A stretch of DNA of 64,000 nucleotides from Streptomyces fagopyri (GCF_009498275.1 NZ_CP045643.1:6324001-6388000), one strand, 5' to 3'; positions 53,360-62,538 are shown, counted from the stretch's first letter. Notes: generated by a model from the sequence alone, not told the origin. Made by a program: numbers and translations.

Positions 53360-54535
53360 GTGAGATCGCAGACGTCGAGCCGCAGCCGCTCGACCGTGCT
53401 GATGGCGGTTGCCCTCTCCGCCGTCCTGCTGCCCCTGTCCACCGCCCACGCGGCGAACGCGCCCGTCACCGTCGACCGGGCCACGACCGACGCCTTCGGC
53501 CGGATCGCGGACGCCGTGCTGACCGACCGCACGGACGCCCTGCTCGTCCCGGGGACGGTGGCCCCCCGCGCGGCACTGAGAGCGGCCGCGAACGCCGCGG
53601 GGACGAGAGGGGTCTCCCTGTCCGCCGCGCTGACGCGCACCGAGGACACCGCGGTCGCCTCCCTGCACGGCACCCGGTCCCGCCTCGCGGCGCTGGGCGA
53701 GGCCTACACCGCCGCCGACACCGGGGTCACCGTCGACCGGACCCGGGTGACGGGAAAGCGGGCGACGGCCTGGGTCACCGAGACCACCGTCCTCACCTAC
53801 CGGAGGATCCGTGGCGACGAGCCCGCCACGACGGGCTTCAGCGCGCACCACGTCCTGACGTTCGCCGCCCAGCCGGACGGCACCTGGAAGCTGTCCGGCC
53901 TGCGCTCGACGGACGACGGTCCCCGGCAGGTCAACGAGCCGGTGACCGTCGCCGAGCCCGTGACCGCCACGCCGGCGGGCGTGACCACGATGGCGGTCAT
54001 CGACGCGCCCAGGGCGGCGACCACGTATCCCGCGCCCGCCGCCGCCAAGAACCTCACCGGCGGCACGTACGACTACGCGGCGATGGCCACGTACGCCGAG
54101 AAGTACTGGAAGAACTACAACACCGCCTACCGGAGCTTCAATTCGGCCGGCGGCGACTGCACCAACTATGTGAGCCAGTCCCTGAAGGCGGGTGGCTGGC
54201 AGTCGGTGACGTCCTCGGACGAGGACTACGGCACCTGGTACTACGGCACTTCGGGGCAGTCCGACTCCTGGGTCGGGGTGAACGAGTGGTCCTGGTTCAC
54301 CCAGACCGCACGGCGGACCACCCCGCTGGCGAACGTCTACCAGATGGACGTCGGCGACGTCATGCAGATGGACTTCGACAAGGACGGGTCCAAGGACCAC
54401 ACCATGATCACGTCCTACCGCAGTTCGAGCGGCGTACCGTATCTGACCTACCACGACACCGACACCTACCGCCGGTCGGTGTCGAGCCTCCTCGCGTCGT
54501 ACCCGAACTCCGCGTACTACGCCTACCGCACCTGA
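53360..54535 (+). CDS. Secreted protein with amidase_6-type domain
   Basis: 391 residues from a GTG with GAGGAG about 8 nt upstream. A Sec signal peptide ends around LPLSTAHAANA (about 32). The central part is a beta-rich domain of unknown type. The C-terminal domain (about 235-391) is the amidase_6 cysteine-hydrolase fold: YDYAAMATYAEKYW, nucleophile Cys267 in GGDCTNYVSQ, and His in KDHTMITSY (about 346). Such domains cleave amide bonds in cell wall or peptides. Exported, near other envelope genes. Confidence 0.85.
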   Translation: MRSQTSSRSRSTVLMAVALSAVLLPLSTAHAANAPVTVDRATTDAFGRIADAVLTDRTDALLVPGTVAPRAALRAAANAAGTRGVSLSAALTRTEDTAVASLHGTRSRLAALGEAYTAADTGVTVDRTRVTGKRATAWVTETTVLTYRRIRGDEPATTGFSAHHVLTFAAQPDGTWKLSGLRSTDDGPRQVNEPVTVAEPVTATPAGVTTMAVIDAPRAATTYPAPAAAKNLTGGTYDYAAMATYAEKYWKNYNTAYRSFNSAGGDCTNYVSQSLKAGGWQSVTSSDEDYGTWYYGTSGQSDSWVGVNEWSWFTQTARRTTPLANVYQMDVGDVMQMDFDKDGSKDHTMITSYRSSSGVPYLTYHDTDTYRRSVSSLLASYPNSAYYAYRT

Positions 54536-54563
54536 TCCGGGCGGTCACGTGACCGCCCGGATC
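54534..54563. terminator. Perfect 30-bp palindrome, bidirectional terminator
   Basis: GATCCGGGCGGTCA-CG-TGACCGCCCGGATC (54534-54563) is fully self-complementary and overlaps the amidase gene's stop codon; the convergent DUF4383 gene ends 7 bp away. Confidence 0.85.
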
Positions 54564-54570
54564 GCGTGGC

Positions 54571-55335
54571 CTACGGGTCCATGGCCCCGGGATCCCTGCC
54601 CCCGGGGCCCGCGGTGCCGGGGTCCTCGCCCTGGCGGCCCAGGGTGCCGGGGTCCTCACCGCGGGATTTCCCGGCGCCGCGGCTCCCGTCTCCGGGACCC
54701 ATGACACCCGGGTCCTTCCTTCTGGAGACGCCCGCTCCCGGGGTCCCCGGTGCCTCCGGGGTGCTGCGGCCTCGTTGCAGGGCCGTCGCCGTGGCCGACT
54801 CGTTCAGGGTCCGGATGCGCTCCTCCCGCTCCACCGTCTCGGGATGGCGGGCCTTCCAGTACGGGTTGTCGTGCGGCAGTGCCGAGCCGACCCTCCCGTA
54901 CATCCCGAAGAACATCAGCAGGACGCCCACCACGAAGCTGAACAGCACGTTCTGGATGTGGAAGGCGAGGAAGTTGAAGGTGGTGTCCAGCAGCGCCAGG
55001 TTCAGGAAGCCGCTGAGGATGAACAGCACGCCGAACACCATGTTCACGGTCGACGCGACGTTCCCGCCGATCACCATGCCCGCGAACAGGATGAGCCCGA
55101 CGCAGATGGACAGCACACTGAGCGTGCCGTTGGTGTTCAGCCCCACGACGGTGTCCCCGTGGGTGGTGAAGAAGCCGATGTTGTCGGTGAGGCCCAGGAT
55201 GCCGAAGGCGAGCAGGAACAGGCCCATCAGGCCCGCGCCTATCCGGTAGAACGTGCTCAGCCGGTGATCGACGGGCAGGTGCTCGTCGAGGGCGAAGCGC
55301 TTCCTGGGTCCGGGACGAAGTACGTGCGTGGCCAT
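54571..55335 (-). CDS. DUF4383 membrane protein with low-complexity tail
   Basis: 254 residues. Four membrane helices between about 30 and 155 (GLMGLFLLAFGILGL first; VLFSFVVGVLLMFFGMYG last), with the DUF4383 opening VDHRLSTFYRIGAG and the conserved NIGFFTTHGDTVVGLNTNG loop. The cytoplasmic tail from about 165 is charged, then Gly/Pro-rich with repeated (D/E)DPG units. No function is known. Confidence 0.82.
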   Translation of the reverse strand: MATHVLRPGPRKRFALDEHLPVDHRLSTFYRIGAGLMGLFLLAFGILGLTDNIGFFTTHGDTVVGLNTNGTLSVLSICVGLILFAGMVIGGNVASTVNMVFGVLFILSGFLNLALLDTTFNFLAFHIQNVLFSFVVGVLLMFFGMYGRVGSALPHDNPYWKARHPETVEREERIRTLNESATATALQRGRSTPEAPGTPGAGVSRRKDPGVMGPGDGSRGAGKSRGEDPGTLGRQGEDPGTAGPGGRDPGAMDP

Positions 55336-55522
55336 ATCCGCCTCCCTCTGCAGCTAGCGGAGGCCGTACGTACCCACCAGCATCCGCCCGCGTGGCCGGG
55401 ACCGCCACCACAGACCGGCCGGGCCGCGACGGCCGGGCAGCGACGGCCGGGCACAGCGACGGTCGGGCATGGGGCCGGCCCAGGAGTGAGGCAGACCCAG
55501 GGGTGAGGCGGACCCGGCCGTC

Positions 55523-56956
55523 TCAGGCCCCGGCTCCGCGCTCCTCGCGGATCTGGGAGACGACCCGCGCCGCCGCCCCCCGTACCGCCTCCGTCTCGGT
55601 CAGGAAGTACCAGAAGTCGGGATGGCGCCCCTCCAGCGCGGAGACGGCGCGGTCCAGGCGGGACACGGCCTCGTCGAGCGGACGGGCGTGTCGCGGGTCC
55701 GGCGTGTTGCGGCCCGCCATGGCCAGCCGCTGGGCGTCGCGCAGGGCGAACCGGGTGCGGTCGATCTCCTGCTGCGGGTCCTTGGCGACGGCGTTGAGCC
55801 GCCGCAGCCGGTCGCCGGCCGCCGACACCGCCTCGTCGGTGCCGTTCAGCAGCGCCCGCACGGTGGACAGCAGCGAGGTCGCGTCCGGCCAGCGCTGGGC
55901 GTCCCGCGCGGCCTGCGCCTCCTTCAGCCTGAGTTCGGCCTGCCGTACGTTCTCCGCGGCCTGGTCGGGTACGTGCTGGAGGTCCTGCCAGCACGCGGCC
56001 GTGAACCGGCGCCGCAGCTCGCTCAGTACCGGCTCCACCTGCCCGGCACGGGTGGTCAGCGCCTCGGCGCGGGTGCGCAGCGACACCAGCCGGTGGTCGA
56101 TCTCGGCGGCCCGCTCCGGCAGCCGCTCGGCCTCCGCGCGCACCGCCCCGGCCTCCCGGGAGACCCGCTCGGCCCGTTCCAGCGTCTCGGGCACGCCGTG
56201 CTGTCCGGCTCCCTGGTTGAGCCTGGTCAGTTCGGGTGCGAGAGCGGCCAGGCGGGCGGCGAGATCATCGGCGGTGAGCCCCGAGCCACGGACGCCGTCC
56301 AGCGCGTTCGACGCGGCGAGCAGCGCCTGCCGGGCCCGCTCGACGGCCGGCGCGAGGCGGGCCAACTGGGTCTCGGCCTTGCCGAGCAGCGGACCTAGCC
56401 CCTGCGCGTACCGGTCCAGCTCGCCCTTCACCCGGTTCAACTCGTCCTTGGCGGCGGTCAGCTCGGTACGGGCGCGCGCGGCGACCGAGGCCTCCAGCTC
56501 GTCCCGGTCGAGATCGTGGGCGTCGACGGCCTCGATGTACTTCCGGCTCGCCTCGTCGATGCGCCGCCCCAGCGCGTCGAAGTCGGAGACGGCGCGGCGG
56601 GCGGCGGGGGAGTCGTCGACAGCGGTGATCGTCTCGATCGAGATGCGCAGATCCCGCTGGGCGGTGTCCAGTTCGTAGAAGGCGGACGCGGCGGCGTCCT
56701 TCGCGGCCTGTGCCTCGGCACGCTGGCTCTCGGAACGTCCGCCGAACCACCGGCGGGTGCCGCCACCGGCGAACGCGCCGGGCAGGACGAGCGCGGCCAG
56801 CAGCGGAAGCGTCATGAGGGTCAGCGCGTCACGGTACGCGTGGGAGCGAGGGGCGCGACGGAGGCCACGTGGGCGCACCGGGGGCGCGCCCGACGACGAC
56901 GGTGTGTGCGGCTCTGAAGATGTCGTCGCCGTCACATCCCTCTCCCGTGCTGTCAT
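55523..56956 (-). CDS. Membrane-anchored coiled-coil protein, unknown function
   Basis: 477 residues from the ATG at 56956 (MTARERDVTATTSSE). A hydrophobic segment at about 48-65 (LMTLPLLAALVLPGAFAGGG) follows a Pro/Arg-rich head. The remainder is a long Ala/Glu/Arg-rich helical region with heptad-like spacing (for example ELTAAKDELNRVKGELDRYA), probably extended coiled coil outside or inside the membrane. A Trp/Cys pair (AACWQDLQ) is the only aromatic cluster. I recognise no enzyme family. Confidence 0.7.
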   Translation of the reverse strand: MTARERDVTATTSSEPHTPSSSGAPPVRPRGLRRAPRSHAYRDALTLMTLPLLAALVLPGAFAGGGTRRWFGGRSESQRAEAQAAKDAAASAFYELDTAQRDLRISIETITAVDDSPAARRAVSDFDALGRRIDEASRKYIEAVDAHDLDRDELEASVAARARTELTAAKDELNRVKGELDRYAQGLGPLLGKAETQLARLAPAVERARQALLAASNALDGVRGSGLTADDLAARLAALAPELTRLNQGAGQHGVPETLERAERVSREAGAVRAEAERLPERAAEIDHRLVSLRTRAEALTTRAGQVEPVLSELRRRFTAACWQDLQHVPDQAAENVRQAELRLKEAQAARDAQRWPDATSLLSTVRALLNGTDEAVSAAGDRLRRLNAVAKDPQQEIDRTRFALRDAQRLAMAGRNTPDPRHARPLDEAVSRLDRAVSALEGRHPDFWYFLTETEAVRGAAARVVSQIREERGAGA

Positions 56957-57110
56957 CCACCCCGTACCGGTGTCATTCTCCCACCGGTAGAGGACGAACA
57001 CACGGGCCGAAAGGTTCGCAAGTTCGAGACGCGGGTTCGAATCGGAGCACGGACCGGCGGCTCGATCCTCCGGCCCGGCCGTCGGCTCGGACGGGCAGCT
57101 CGAACCCGAG

Positions 57111-57917
57111 CTACTCCGCGGTCCGTACGGTGATGTTCCCGTCGCCGGTGTGCGCGGAGACGCGGTGGGAGCCGGCCGGGTCGCGGGGCACGGACACGTG
57201 CACCGAGCCGTCGTCGCTCCCGGCGGCCACCCGGTAGGCGTGGTGGGGCAGCTCGATGGTGAGGGAACCGTCGCCGCTGCGGGAGTCCACCAGGTCGGGT
57301 ACGACGCCGAGCCCGAGCCGTACGGAGCCGTCCTCGGTACGGGCGCGCACCCGGCGCGAGTCCACGTCGAGCGCGCTGATCGAGCCGTCGCCGCTGCGCA
57401 GGTCCAGCGGGCCGGAGGAGTCCGTCACGCGGACGCTGCCGTCCGACGTACGGATGCTCAGGGCCGCCGCGAAGCCGTTCGCCCGTACGCTGCCGTCGCC
57501 GTCGACGACCTTCACGGCGACGCCGGGCGGCACCACGATCCGGTGCTTGGCGCTGCAGTCGGCGATCATGCCCGAGCACTTCATCCGCAGGATGAGCCGG
57601 TCGTCCTTCATCGCCCAGGTCACCCGGGGGTCGCCTCCGACGACGACGTGCCCCTCGAACCACCGGGTCACCTCGACCTTGTCCGTACGGGAGCCGGCGA
57701 CGACGAGTTCGAGCGCGGAGTCGTCGGAGTCGACGGTGAGCGTGCGCCCGTGCAGGGCGAAGGACCGGTGATCCGGGTGCTGGTCGTCCCCGGCGCCGGC
57801 GCCGCATGCCGCGAGCGACGCGACGAGGGCCACGACGGCGCCGGTCGCGGCCACTGCCCGAGTACGTGCTGTATGTGCCGTACGTGCTGTACTTCCTGTA
57901 CGTGCTGTACGTGCCAT
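57111..57917 (-). CDS. DUF4097 adhesin-like lipoprotein
   Basis: 268 residues. The N-terminus has ART-type triplet repeats (MARTARTGSTARTAHTARTR), then a hydrophobic segment and a lipobox SLAAC (Cys38). The body is a right-handed beta-solenoid of DUF4097 type with repeating strands (DGSVRANGF, TSDGSVRVT, SGDGSISAL, TEDGSVRLG, SGDGSLTIE, SDDGSVHVS, TGDGNITVR). Attached to the outer membrane face; role unknown. The upstream 9-bp DNA repeats encode the triplet repeats. Confidence 0.82.
   Translation of the reverse strand: MARTARTGSTARTAHTARTRAVAATGAVVALVASLAACGAGAGDDQHPDHRSFALHGRTLTVDSDDSALELVVAGSRTDKVEVTRWFEGHVVVGGDPRVTWAMKDDRLILRMKCSGMIADCSAKHRIVVPPGVAVKVVDGDGSVRANGFAAALSIRTSDGSVRVTDSSGPLDLRSGDGSISALDVDSRRVRARTEDGSVRLGLGVVPDLVDSRSGDGSLTIELPHHAYRVAAGSDDGSVHVSVPRDPAGSHRVSAHTGDGNITVRTAE
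57865..57917 (-). repeat. 9-bp tandem repeats at the start of the DUF4097 gene
   Basis: Six units of 9 bp (plus strand CGTGCTGTA and close variants) from 57865 to the start codon at 57917. Each encodes three residues (ART, AHT, GST), so copy-number change keeps the frame. Confidence 0.8.
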
Positions 57918-58129
57918 GAAGATTCATCCCCCTGAGAAGAACGCGACGTGCGCCGGGCCCCTCGGGCCGTTCCTTCGACGCACTTCGACCGTACGGATCC
58001 GGGCTCCGCCGGGGGATCCGGGCGGCTGGCGGATCGGGGGTGGGGTTAACCCCCGCCCACCGGCCCTTCCCGACCGGATACGGGTTTGCGGGGCATGCCC
58101 CCGGGCAATGTAGGCTGTCGACTCGTCCT
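57918..58129. promoter_or_regulatory. Gap with palindrome and tRNA-Val promoter
   Basis: GGGGTTAACCCC (58042-58053) is a perfect palindrome. TTGCGG (58086-58091) and TAGGCT (58111-58116), 19 bp apart, fit a promoter starting transcription about 7 nt before the tRNA. Confidence 0.5.
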
Positions 58130-58204
58130 GGGCGCGTAGCTCAGCGGTAGAGCGCCGCCCTTACAAGGCGGATGTCGGCGGTTCGAAACCGTCCGCGCCC
58201 ACCA
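58130..58204 (+). tRNA. tRNA-Val (anticodon TAC)
   Basis: 75 nt. Acceptor GGGCGCG (58130-58136) pairs with CGCGCCC (58194-58200), followed by discriminator A and encoded CCA (58201-58204). Anticodon stem CCGCC/GGCGG (58155-58159/58167-58171) encloses loop CTTACAA, anticodon TAC, reading GUA. The T-loop GTTCGAAAC is normal. Its 3' end is the attachment site of the element to the right. Confidence 0.95.
58175..58204. other. Probable attachment site (att) of the integrated element
   Basis: The integrase gene ends 93 bp beyond the tRNA 3' end and is oriented toward it, the usual arrangement where an AICE inserts into the tRNA 3' half and restores it. The exact core needs the other junction, which lies right of the window. 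Confidence 0.6.
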
Positions 58205-58221
58205 GTCTCAGGACACGAACA

Positions 58222-58261
58222 AGGCCCAGGTCAGCCGGTGTGATGCCGGTGATCTGGGCCT
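58222..58261. terminator. Hairpin between tRNA and integrase
   Basis: AGGCCCAG (58222-58229) pairs with CTGGGCCT (58254-58261); inside are two GCCGGTG copies. It lies between the convergent tRNA and int. Confidence 0.55.
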
Positions 58262-58296
58262 CTGTCGTTTCCGGCCGGTGAGGGCCGCCGTGCCAC

Positions 58297-59430
58297 TCAC
58301 GTGCCAGATGGACCGCGCGGAGGACGCTTCACCTTCCTGATCTGACCGTCCACGTAGTCGGCGATCTCGTGATCGCGCCCGTTGACGAGGTGCTGATAGA
58401 CCAGCGCGGCCCGCACCGACGAGTGGCCCATCCGTTGCATCAACTCGCGGGTGGTGGCGCCGCCGGTCGCGGCGAGGGTGTTCCCGGTGTGCCGGAGATC
58501 GTGGAAGTGGACGTCACCGAGACCGGTCGCGGTGAGCGCGCGGAGCCAGATCCGCCGGAAGTTGTTCCGCCGGAGGACACCGCCGCGGGCCCCGACGAAG
58601 ACGAGCCCGGTGCGGCCGGCTTCCGCATGCTCCGCCAGGTGGTGCGCCAACTCGGGCACGAGCGAGGCCGGGAACGCCACGGTGCGGACGCCTGCCGCGC
58701 TCTTGGGCGCCTTGACCGTGAGGCCGTCGGTCCGGGTCTCGGAGTACGAGCGGCGGACGGAGACGGTACGGGCCTCCACGTCGATGTCCCGACGCTGGAG
58801 AGCGGCCAGCTCGCCGAAGCGGAGCACGGCGAACGCGGCCAGGAGGACCAGGGCGCGGCAGTGCGGCGGGACCGCGTCGGCGAGCCGGTACACCTCGGGT
58901 ACAGAGAGGAACGGCCGCTCGGTGTGGGTGACCGTTCCCGCGCCCTTAACCCGGCACGGATTGCGTTCGATCAGTCCGTCATCCACGGCTGTGTTCATGA
59001 TGGCCCGGAGGACTTGGTACGCCTTGGAGACGGTGGCCGGCCCGACTCCGGCATCGAGCAGGTCAGTACGCCAGCGCCGTACCTGCGGCGTGGTGATCTC
59101 CCGCAGGGGGACAGCGCGGAACGTCGGCAGGATGTGCCGGTTGAGCACGCCGGCGTTGCGCTCCCGCGTGGTGGCCGCGTAGTCACGATCCTTGAACCAC
59201 GACCGCGCGAAGTCACCGAACGCGATCTTCACGTCGGGGTTCGTCCAGTCGCCGTCGAGGATCTTGGCCTCTTGCTTGACCAGCCAGCGGTCCGCATCGG
59301 TCTGCGTCGCGAACGTCGTGTCAGCCGTGCGCATCAGACCGTCCGGGCCTCGGTAGCGGGCCTGGAAGCGGCCGGAGGGCAACTTGCGCACGGACCCGAA
59401 GCGGCGACGGCGCCCCTTGGAGTTCGCCAT
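58297..59430 (-). CDS. int: Tyrosine recombinase integrase
   Basis: 377 residues. N-terminal arm-binding and SAM-like core-binding domains, then the catalytic domain with Arg204 (LRFGEL), Lys243, His310-xx-Arg313 (HDLRHTGNT), His336 (GHSS) and Tyr345 (ALVYQH). It inserts and excises the element at the tRNA-Val end. Its ATG overlaps the xis stop (TGATG), so the two are co-translated. Confidence 0.95.
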   Translation of the reverse strand: MANSKGRRRRFGSVRKLPSGRFQARYRGPDGLMRTADTTFATQTDADRWLVKQEAKILDGDWTNPDVKIAFGDFARSWFKDRDYAATTRERNAGVLNRHILPTFRAVPLREITTPQVRRWRTDLLDAGVGPATVSKAYQVLRAIMNTAVDDGLIERNPCRVKGAGTVTHTERPFLSVPEVYRLADAVPPHCRALVLLAAFAVLRFGELAALQRRDIDVEARTVSVRRSYSETRTDGLTVKAPKSAAGVRTVAFPASLVPELAHHLAEHAEAGRTGLVFVGARGGVLRRNNFRRIWLRALTATGLGDVHFHDLRHTGNTLAATGGATTRELMQRMGHSSVRAALVYQHLVNGRDHEIADYVDGQIRKVKRPPRGPSGT

Positions 59431-59642
59431 CAGGCCACCGCCTTCAGGCGCGAGGGACGGACCGTGATCGGCTCCACGGTGTGCTCCGTGATGTAGGCGT
59501 CCACGGCACTCTCCGGGATTCGGACGTGACGGCCGACCTTCACGAAGGTGATGCGCCGCTCGGCTATCAGGCGCCGGGGGAAGCGCGCGGAGGTGCCGAG
59601 CAGTTCGGCCACCTGATCGACGCTGAGGTATCGGTCCTTCAT
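59430..59642 (-). CDS. xis: Excisionase/MerR-type helix-turn-helix protein
   Basis: 70 residues: YLSVDQVAELLGTSARFPRR is a winged helix-turn-helix of the excisionase/AlpA type, then VKVGRHVRIPESAVDAYI. It would bind att DNA and direct the integrase toward excision. Its ATG overlaps the rep stop (ATGA), and its stop overlaps int. Identity is by motif and by the rep-xis-int order. Confidence 0.9.
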   Translation of the reverse strand: MKDRYLSVDQVAELLGTSARFPRRLIAERRITFVKVGRHVRIPESAVDAYITEHTVEPITVRPSRLKAVA

Positions 59643-61021
59643 GCGGCGGCTCCTTCCAGGGCGAGTTGGTCGCGTAGGGCTTCGCGGGCGGTCTCGCGGT
59701 TGTGCTGGAGGTCGCGGGCGATGGTGGCGGCGAGGGCGGATTCGCCGGGGGTGTGGCCGTGGCCGGCGTACTGCCAGTCGGCCAGGACGAGGACGGTGTC
59801 CGGCTCGCGGTCGTCCAGGCCGAGGGCTTCGCGTTCCTGTGCGGCGCGGAAGTCGGCGCGGGCCTGGCGGAGTTCGCCGAGGGTGGTGGAGTAGCGGCGC
59901 GACTTGGAGGAGAAGTGGCCGCGAAAGCCGAGCATGTGAGCCCACGCCCACAGGCGCCGTTCGGGGTAGAGCGGATCGAGGTGCTTGCAGGCTTCGATGA
60001 GGCGGCGGGTGTGGTCGGGGATCTGGTGGCGGTCGAGTTCGGCGAGTTCGCCGATCCGGCGGTCGAGGGTGCCGGTGTTCTCCGCGGCTTTGGTGGCGTA
60101 CTTCGCGACGTAGGAGGCGACCGCCTGCTCGGTGATGTCGGAGCCGTCCCCGAACGCCTTCACAGGGCGGACGTCGAGCTGAGTTCCCCACCGGAAGGTG
60201 CGCGCCGGCTGCGTGTCGACCGCGGGGGCGGAGACCGAGGTGTAGGAGTGCGCGGCGGCCGCGCGGATGGCGTCGGTGAGCAGGCCGACGCTCGCCCAGG
60301 ACGGGGGCGGGGTGTCGGGGCCGTCCGCTCCGTCGAGGCGGATCACGGCGTGGAAGTGCAGGGCGCCGCGCTTTTGGAACTCGGCGACTTTGCCGTAGGA
60401 GAGCCGGGCCGACTCCTTCAACTCCCGCTGTGACAGGCCAGCGCGGGCAGCAAGTTCGCGGCGGAGCCGGTTGGTGAAGCGCTGCCACAGGTCGCCCGCG
60501 TGGTTGTTGAACAGGACGGCGCCCGCGTAGTCGTACGTCTCCAGATCGAGGGCCGTGCCGAGCGCGGGGTCGGCGGCGGGGTGACGGATGCCGCAACGAC
60601 AGACGCCGCGGTCGGGACGGTTGTGGACGGGGCCGAAGGAGGGGGCGGTGAGGGTGGCGAAGACGCGGGGGTGGTCGCGGACGGTGGAGGGGATGTCGCG
60701 GCGGTCGTCTCCGGCCAGGCCCGAACGGATGAGGTGGTAGGTGTCGCCGGCGTACGTCCACGCGCAGGAGGGGCAGCGGGAGGCCCGCCGGTTGCCGCAC
60801 GCGACCCGCAGCCGTCCGCCCGGCTCGGACTCGGTCGAGTAGTGGTGCAGGGTCTGGCCGGTGGTCTTGTCCTTGGTGAGGGTCCAGCCGGTGAGGTGGA
60901 TGGGGTCGGCGCAGCCGCCGGTGCGGCGGATCTGTTCGTGCCAGCGGTCGAAGTCGTCGGCCGAGGCCACCCTCAGCAGGTCGCCGAGGGTGACGGGGTC
61001 GGTCAGGAGGTTCAGGGTCAC
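59639..61021 (-). CDS. Rolling-circle replication initiator (RepSA family)
   Basis: 460 residues from the GTG at 61021. HUH-type motifs: VFATLTAPSFGPVH (about 120-133), GALHFHAVIRLD (His222, His224) and the nicking tyrosines in VASYVAKYATKAAE (Tyr304, Tyr308). N-terminal zinc-type cysteines (Cys75, Cys83, Cys86; CRCG at 141-144). It nicks the origin and starts replication of the excised circle. The start overlaps the methyltransferase stop as GTGA. Confidence 0.92.
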   Translation of the reverse strand: MTLNLLTDPVTLGDLLRVASADDFDRWHEQIRRTGGCADPIHLTGWTLTKDKTTGQTLHHYSTESEPGGRLRVACGNRRASRCPSCAWTYAGDTYHLIRSGLAGDDRRDIPSTVRDHPRVFATLTAPSFGPVHNRPDRGVCRCGIRHPAADPALGTALDLETYDYAGAVLFNNHAGDLWQRFTNRLRRELAARAGLSQRELKESARLSYGKVAEFQKRGALHFHAVIRLDGADGPDTPPPSWASVGLLTDAIRAAAAHSYTSVSAPAVDTQPARTFRWGTQLDVRPVKAFGDGSDITEQAVASYVAKYATKAAENTGTLDRRIGELAELDRHQIPDHTRRLIEACKHLDPLYPERRLWAWAHMLGFRGHFSSKSRRYSTTLGELRQARADFRAAQEREALGLDDREPDTVLVLADWQYAGHGHTPGESALAATIARDLQHNRETAREALRDQLALEGAAA

Positions 61022-62538
61022 AGGACCTCCAGGAGGGCGGTGGCGATCCACTGGGCGACGTTGGCGGGCACGGCGTTCCCGGCCTGTTTGGTCTGTTCGC
61101 CGCCGTGGCCGAGGACGGTGTAGTCGTCGGTGAAGCGCTGGGCGCGTAGGTGTTCACGCGGGGAGAGCATCCGGAAGTAGCAGTCCTCGACCTCGACCGG
61201 GTCGGGGACACGGTTGTCGGCGGCGAGGACGAGGGCGGCGGATTCGCGGGTGGCGATGGTGTGGAGCGGGGTGCCGGTCGTCGTAGGGCTGCCCTTGCGG
61301 TAGGGGATGACGAGTCCGTGGTGGTTGCCGCCGGCGGTGATGGAGGCGAGCGGGTCACCGATGGCGCGGGTGGTCGAGCCGCCCCCGCGGTGCTCGGTGA
61401 TGAACGCGGCGGGCACCAGGAGGGCTTCGCTGTCGCGGGTGGTGCGGGTCCGCATGGGTGCGGTGACTGGGGACGCGGTGGTGTTCCAGCTCCCGCCGGC
61501 CGGGACGAGCAGCGGGGGTGTGGCGATGCCGTCGCCGATGCGGACCGTGCGGGTGGGCAGGGGTGCGGCGAGCGCGGGGAACGCGCGGCCGTCGCCCTGG
61601 TCGGCGTGGTTGACGGTGACCACGGACGGCACCCGGTGCTTGGTGAGGCCGAGGCGGATCTTGCGGAGGGTGGAGTCGGCGAGGGGGCCCCTGCCGTGGG
61701 CGGCGCGGTCGCCGATCCGGATGCCGGGGTCGTCCCAGTTGATCGCGGAGGCGGCGGGGCGTACGTAGGGTTCGACGATCTGGTGACGGCAGCGGGTGTT
61801 GGGGCAGCGGTAGTCGTACTGCTGCCGGTACTTCCCGATCGTGCGGCCGTTGCGCCAGGACTGCACGGCTTCCACGTCGCTCTCGCAGCCCGTGCACCAG
61901 GCGGGCGGACGCAGTCGCAGGTTCGGGGCGCGCATGCCGGTGCGGGTGAAGACGATGAAGATTCGGTCACGCCACTGCGGGGCGTGCGGGTTGTCGAGGG
62001 TCCCGACGTGGGCGGCGGTGACGGAGATGATCTGGTGGCGGAAGCCGAGGATCTCCATGCCGTGCAGCCACCAGGCGAACAGGGGCCAGGCGGTGGCGAA
62101 GCGGGGGACGTTCTCGCAGATGACGGCGTCGAAGTTGTGGACTTCGGCGGCGCGCAGGATGTCGTAGGCCGTCGCGCGGGTGCGTTCCCACGCGGCTGCC
62201 TGCATGGGGCCTTCCTGGAAGAGGTCCAGTTGCCCGGCGGAGAGCGGTGCCTTGGGGCGGCTGACGCCGTCGGCGGGGCTGCCCTCGGTGCAGATCGGGG
62301 AGCCGACCAGGACGCGGGCCTTGGGCAGGCGCCGCATGTCGTAGTGGTCGAGGTCGACGCAGAGGTGTTCGGCCTCGGGGAAGTTGGCGGCGTGGGTCTC
62401 GACCGCGCGGGACCAGTGGTTGGCGCCGAGGACGACGTCGAAGCCGGCGCGGCGGAATCCGTCCGAGTCGCCTCCGGCACCACAGAACAGGTGGATGGAC
62501 GTGGGCCGGGAAGTGGCAGTGCGACGCATGACCGTCAC
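61018..62538 (-). CDS. DNA cytosine-5 methyltransferase with divergent motif IV and a zinc-ribbon insert
   Basis: 506 residues from the GTG at 62538, which overlaps the upstream stop (GTGA). Motif I FCGAGGDSDGF (18-28), motif IV SPICTEGS (80-87, Cys83 in place of the PC cysteine), motif VI ENVPRF (142-147), motif X AGNAVPANVAQW near the end. A four-Cys zinc-ribbon (Cys215, Cys218, Cys245, Cys250) lies in the target-recognition region. It methylates cytosine in DNA, perhaps protecting the element from restriction. No cognate endonuclease is seen. Confidence 0.88.
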   Translation of the reverse strand: MTVMRRTATSRPTSIHLFCGAGGDSDGFRRAGFDVVLGANHWSRAVETHAANFPEAEHLCVDLDHYDMRRLPKARVLVGSPICTEGSPADGVSRPKAPLSAGQLDLFQEGPMQAAAWERTRATAYDILRAAEVHNFDAVICENVPRFATAWPLFAWWLHGMEILGFRHQIISVTAAHVGTLDNPHAPQWRDRIFIVFTRTGMRAPNLRLRPPAWCTGCESDVEAVQSWRNGRTIGKYRQQYDYRCPNTRCRHQIVEPYVRPAASAINWDDPGIRIGDRAAHGRGPLADSTLRKIRLGLTKHRVPSVVTVNHADQGDGRAFPALAAPLPTRTVRIGDGIATPPLLVPAGGSWNTTASPVTAPMRTRTTRDSEALLVPAAFITEHRGGGSTTRAIGDPLASITAGGNHHGLVIPYRKGSPTTTGTPLHTIATRESAALVLAADNRVPDPVEVEDCYFRMLSPREHLRAQRFTDDYTVLGHGGEQTKQAGNAVPANVAQWIATALLEVL

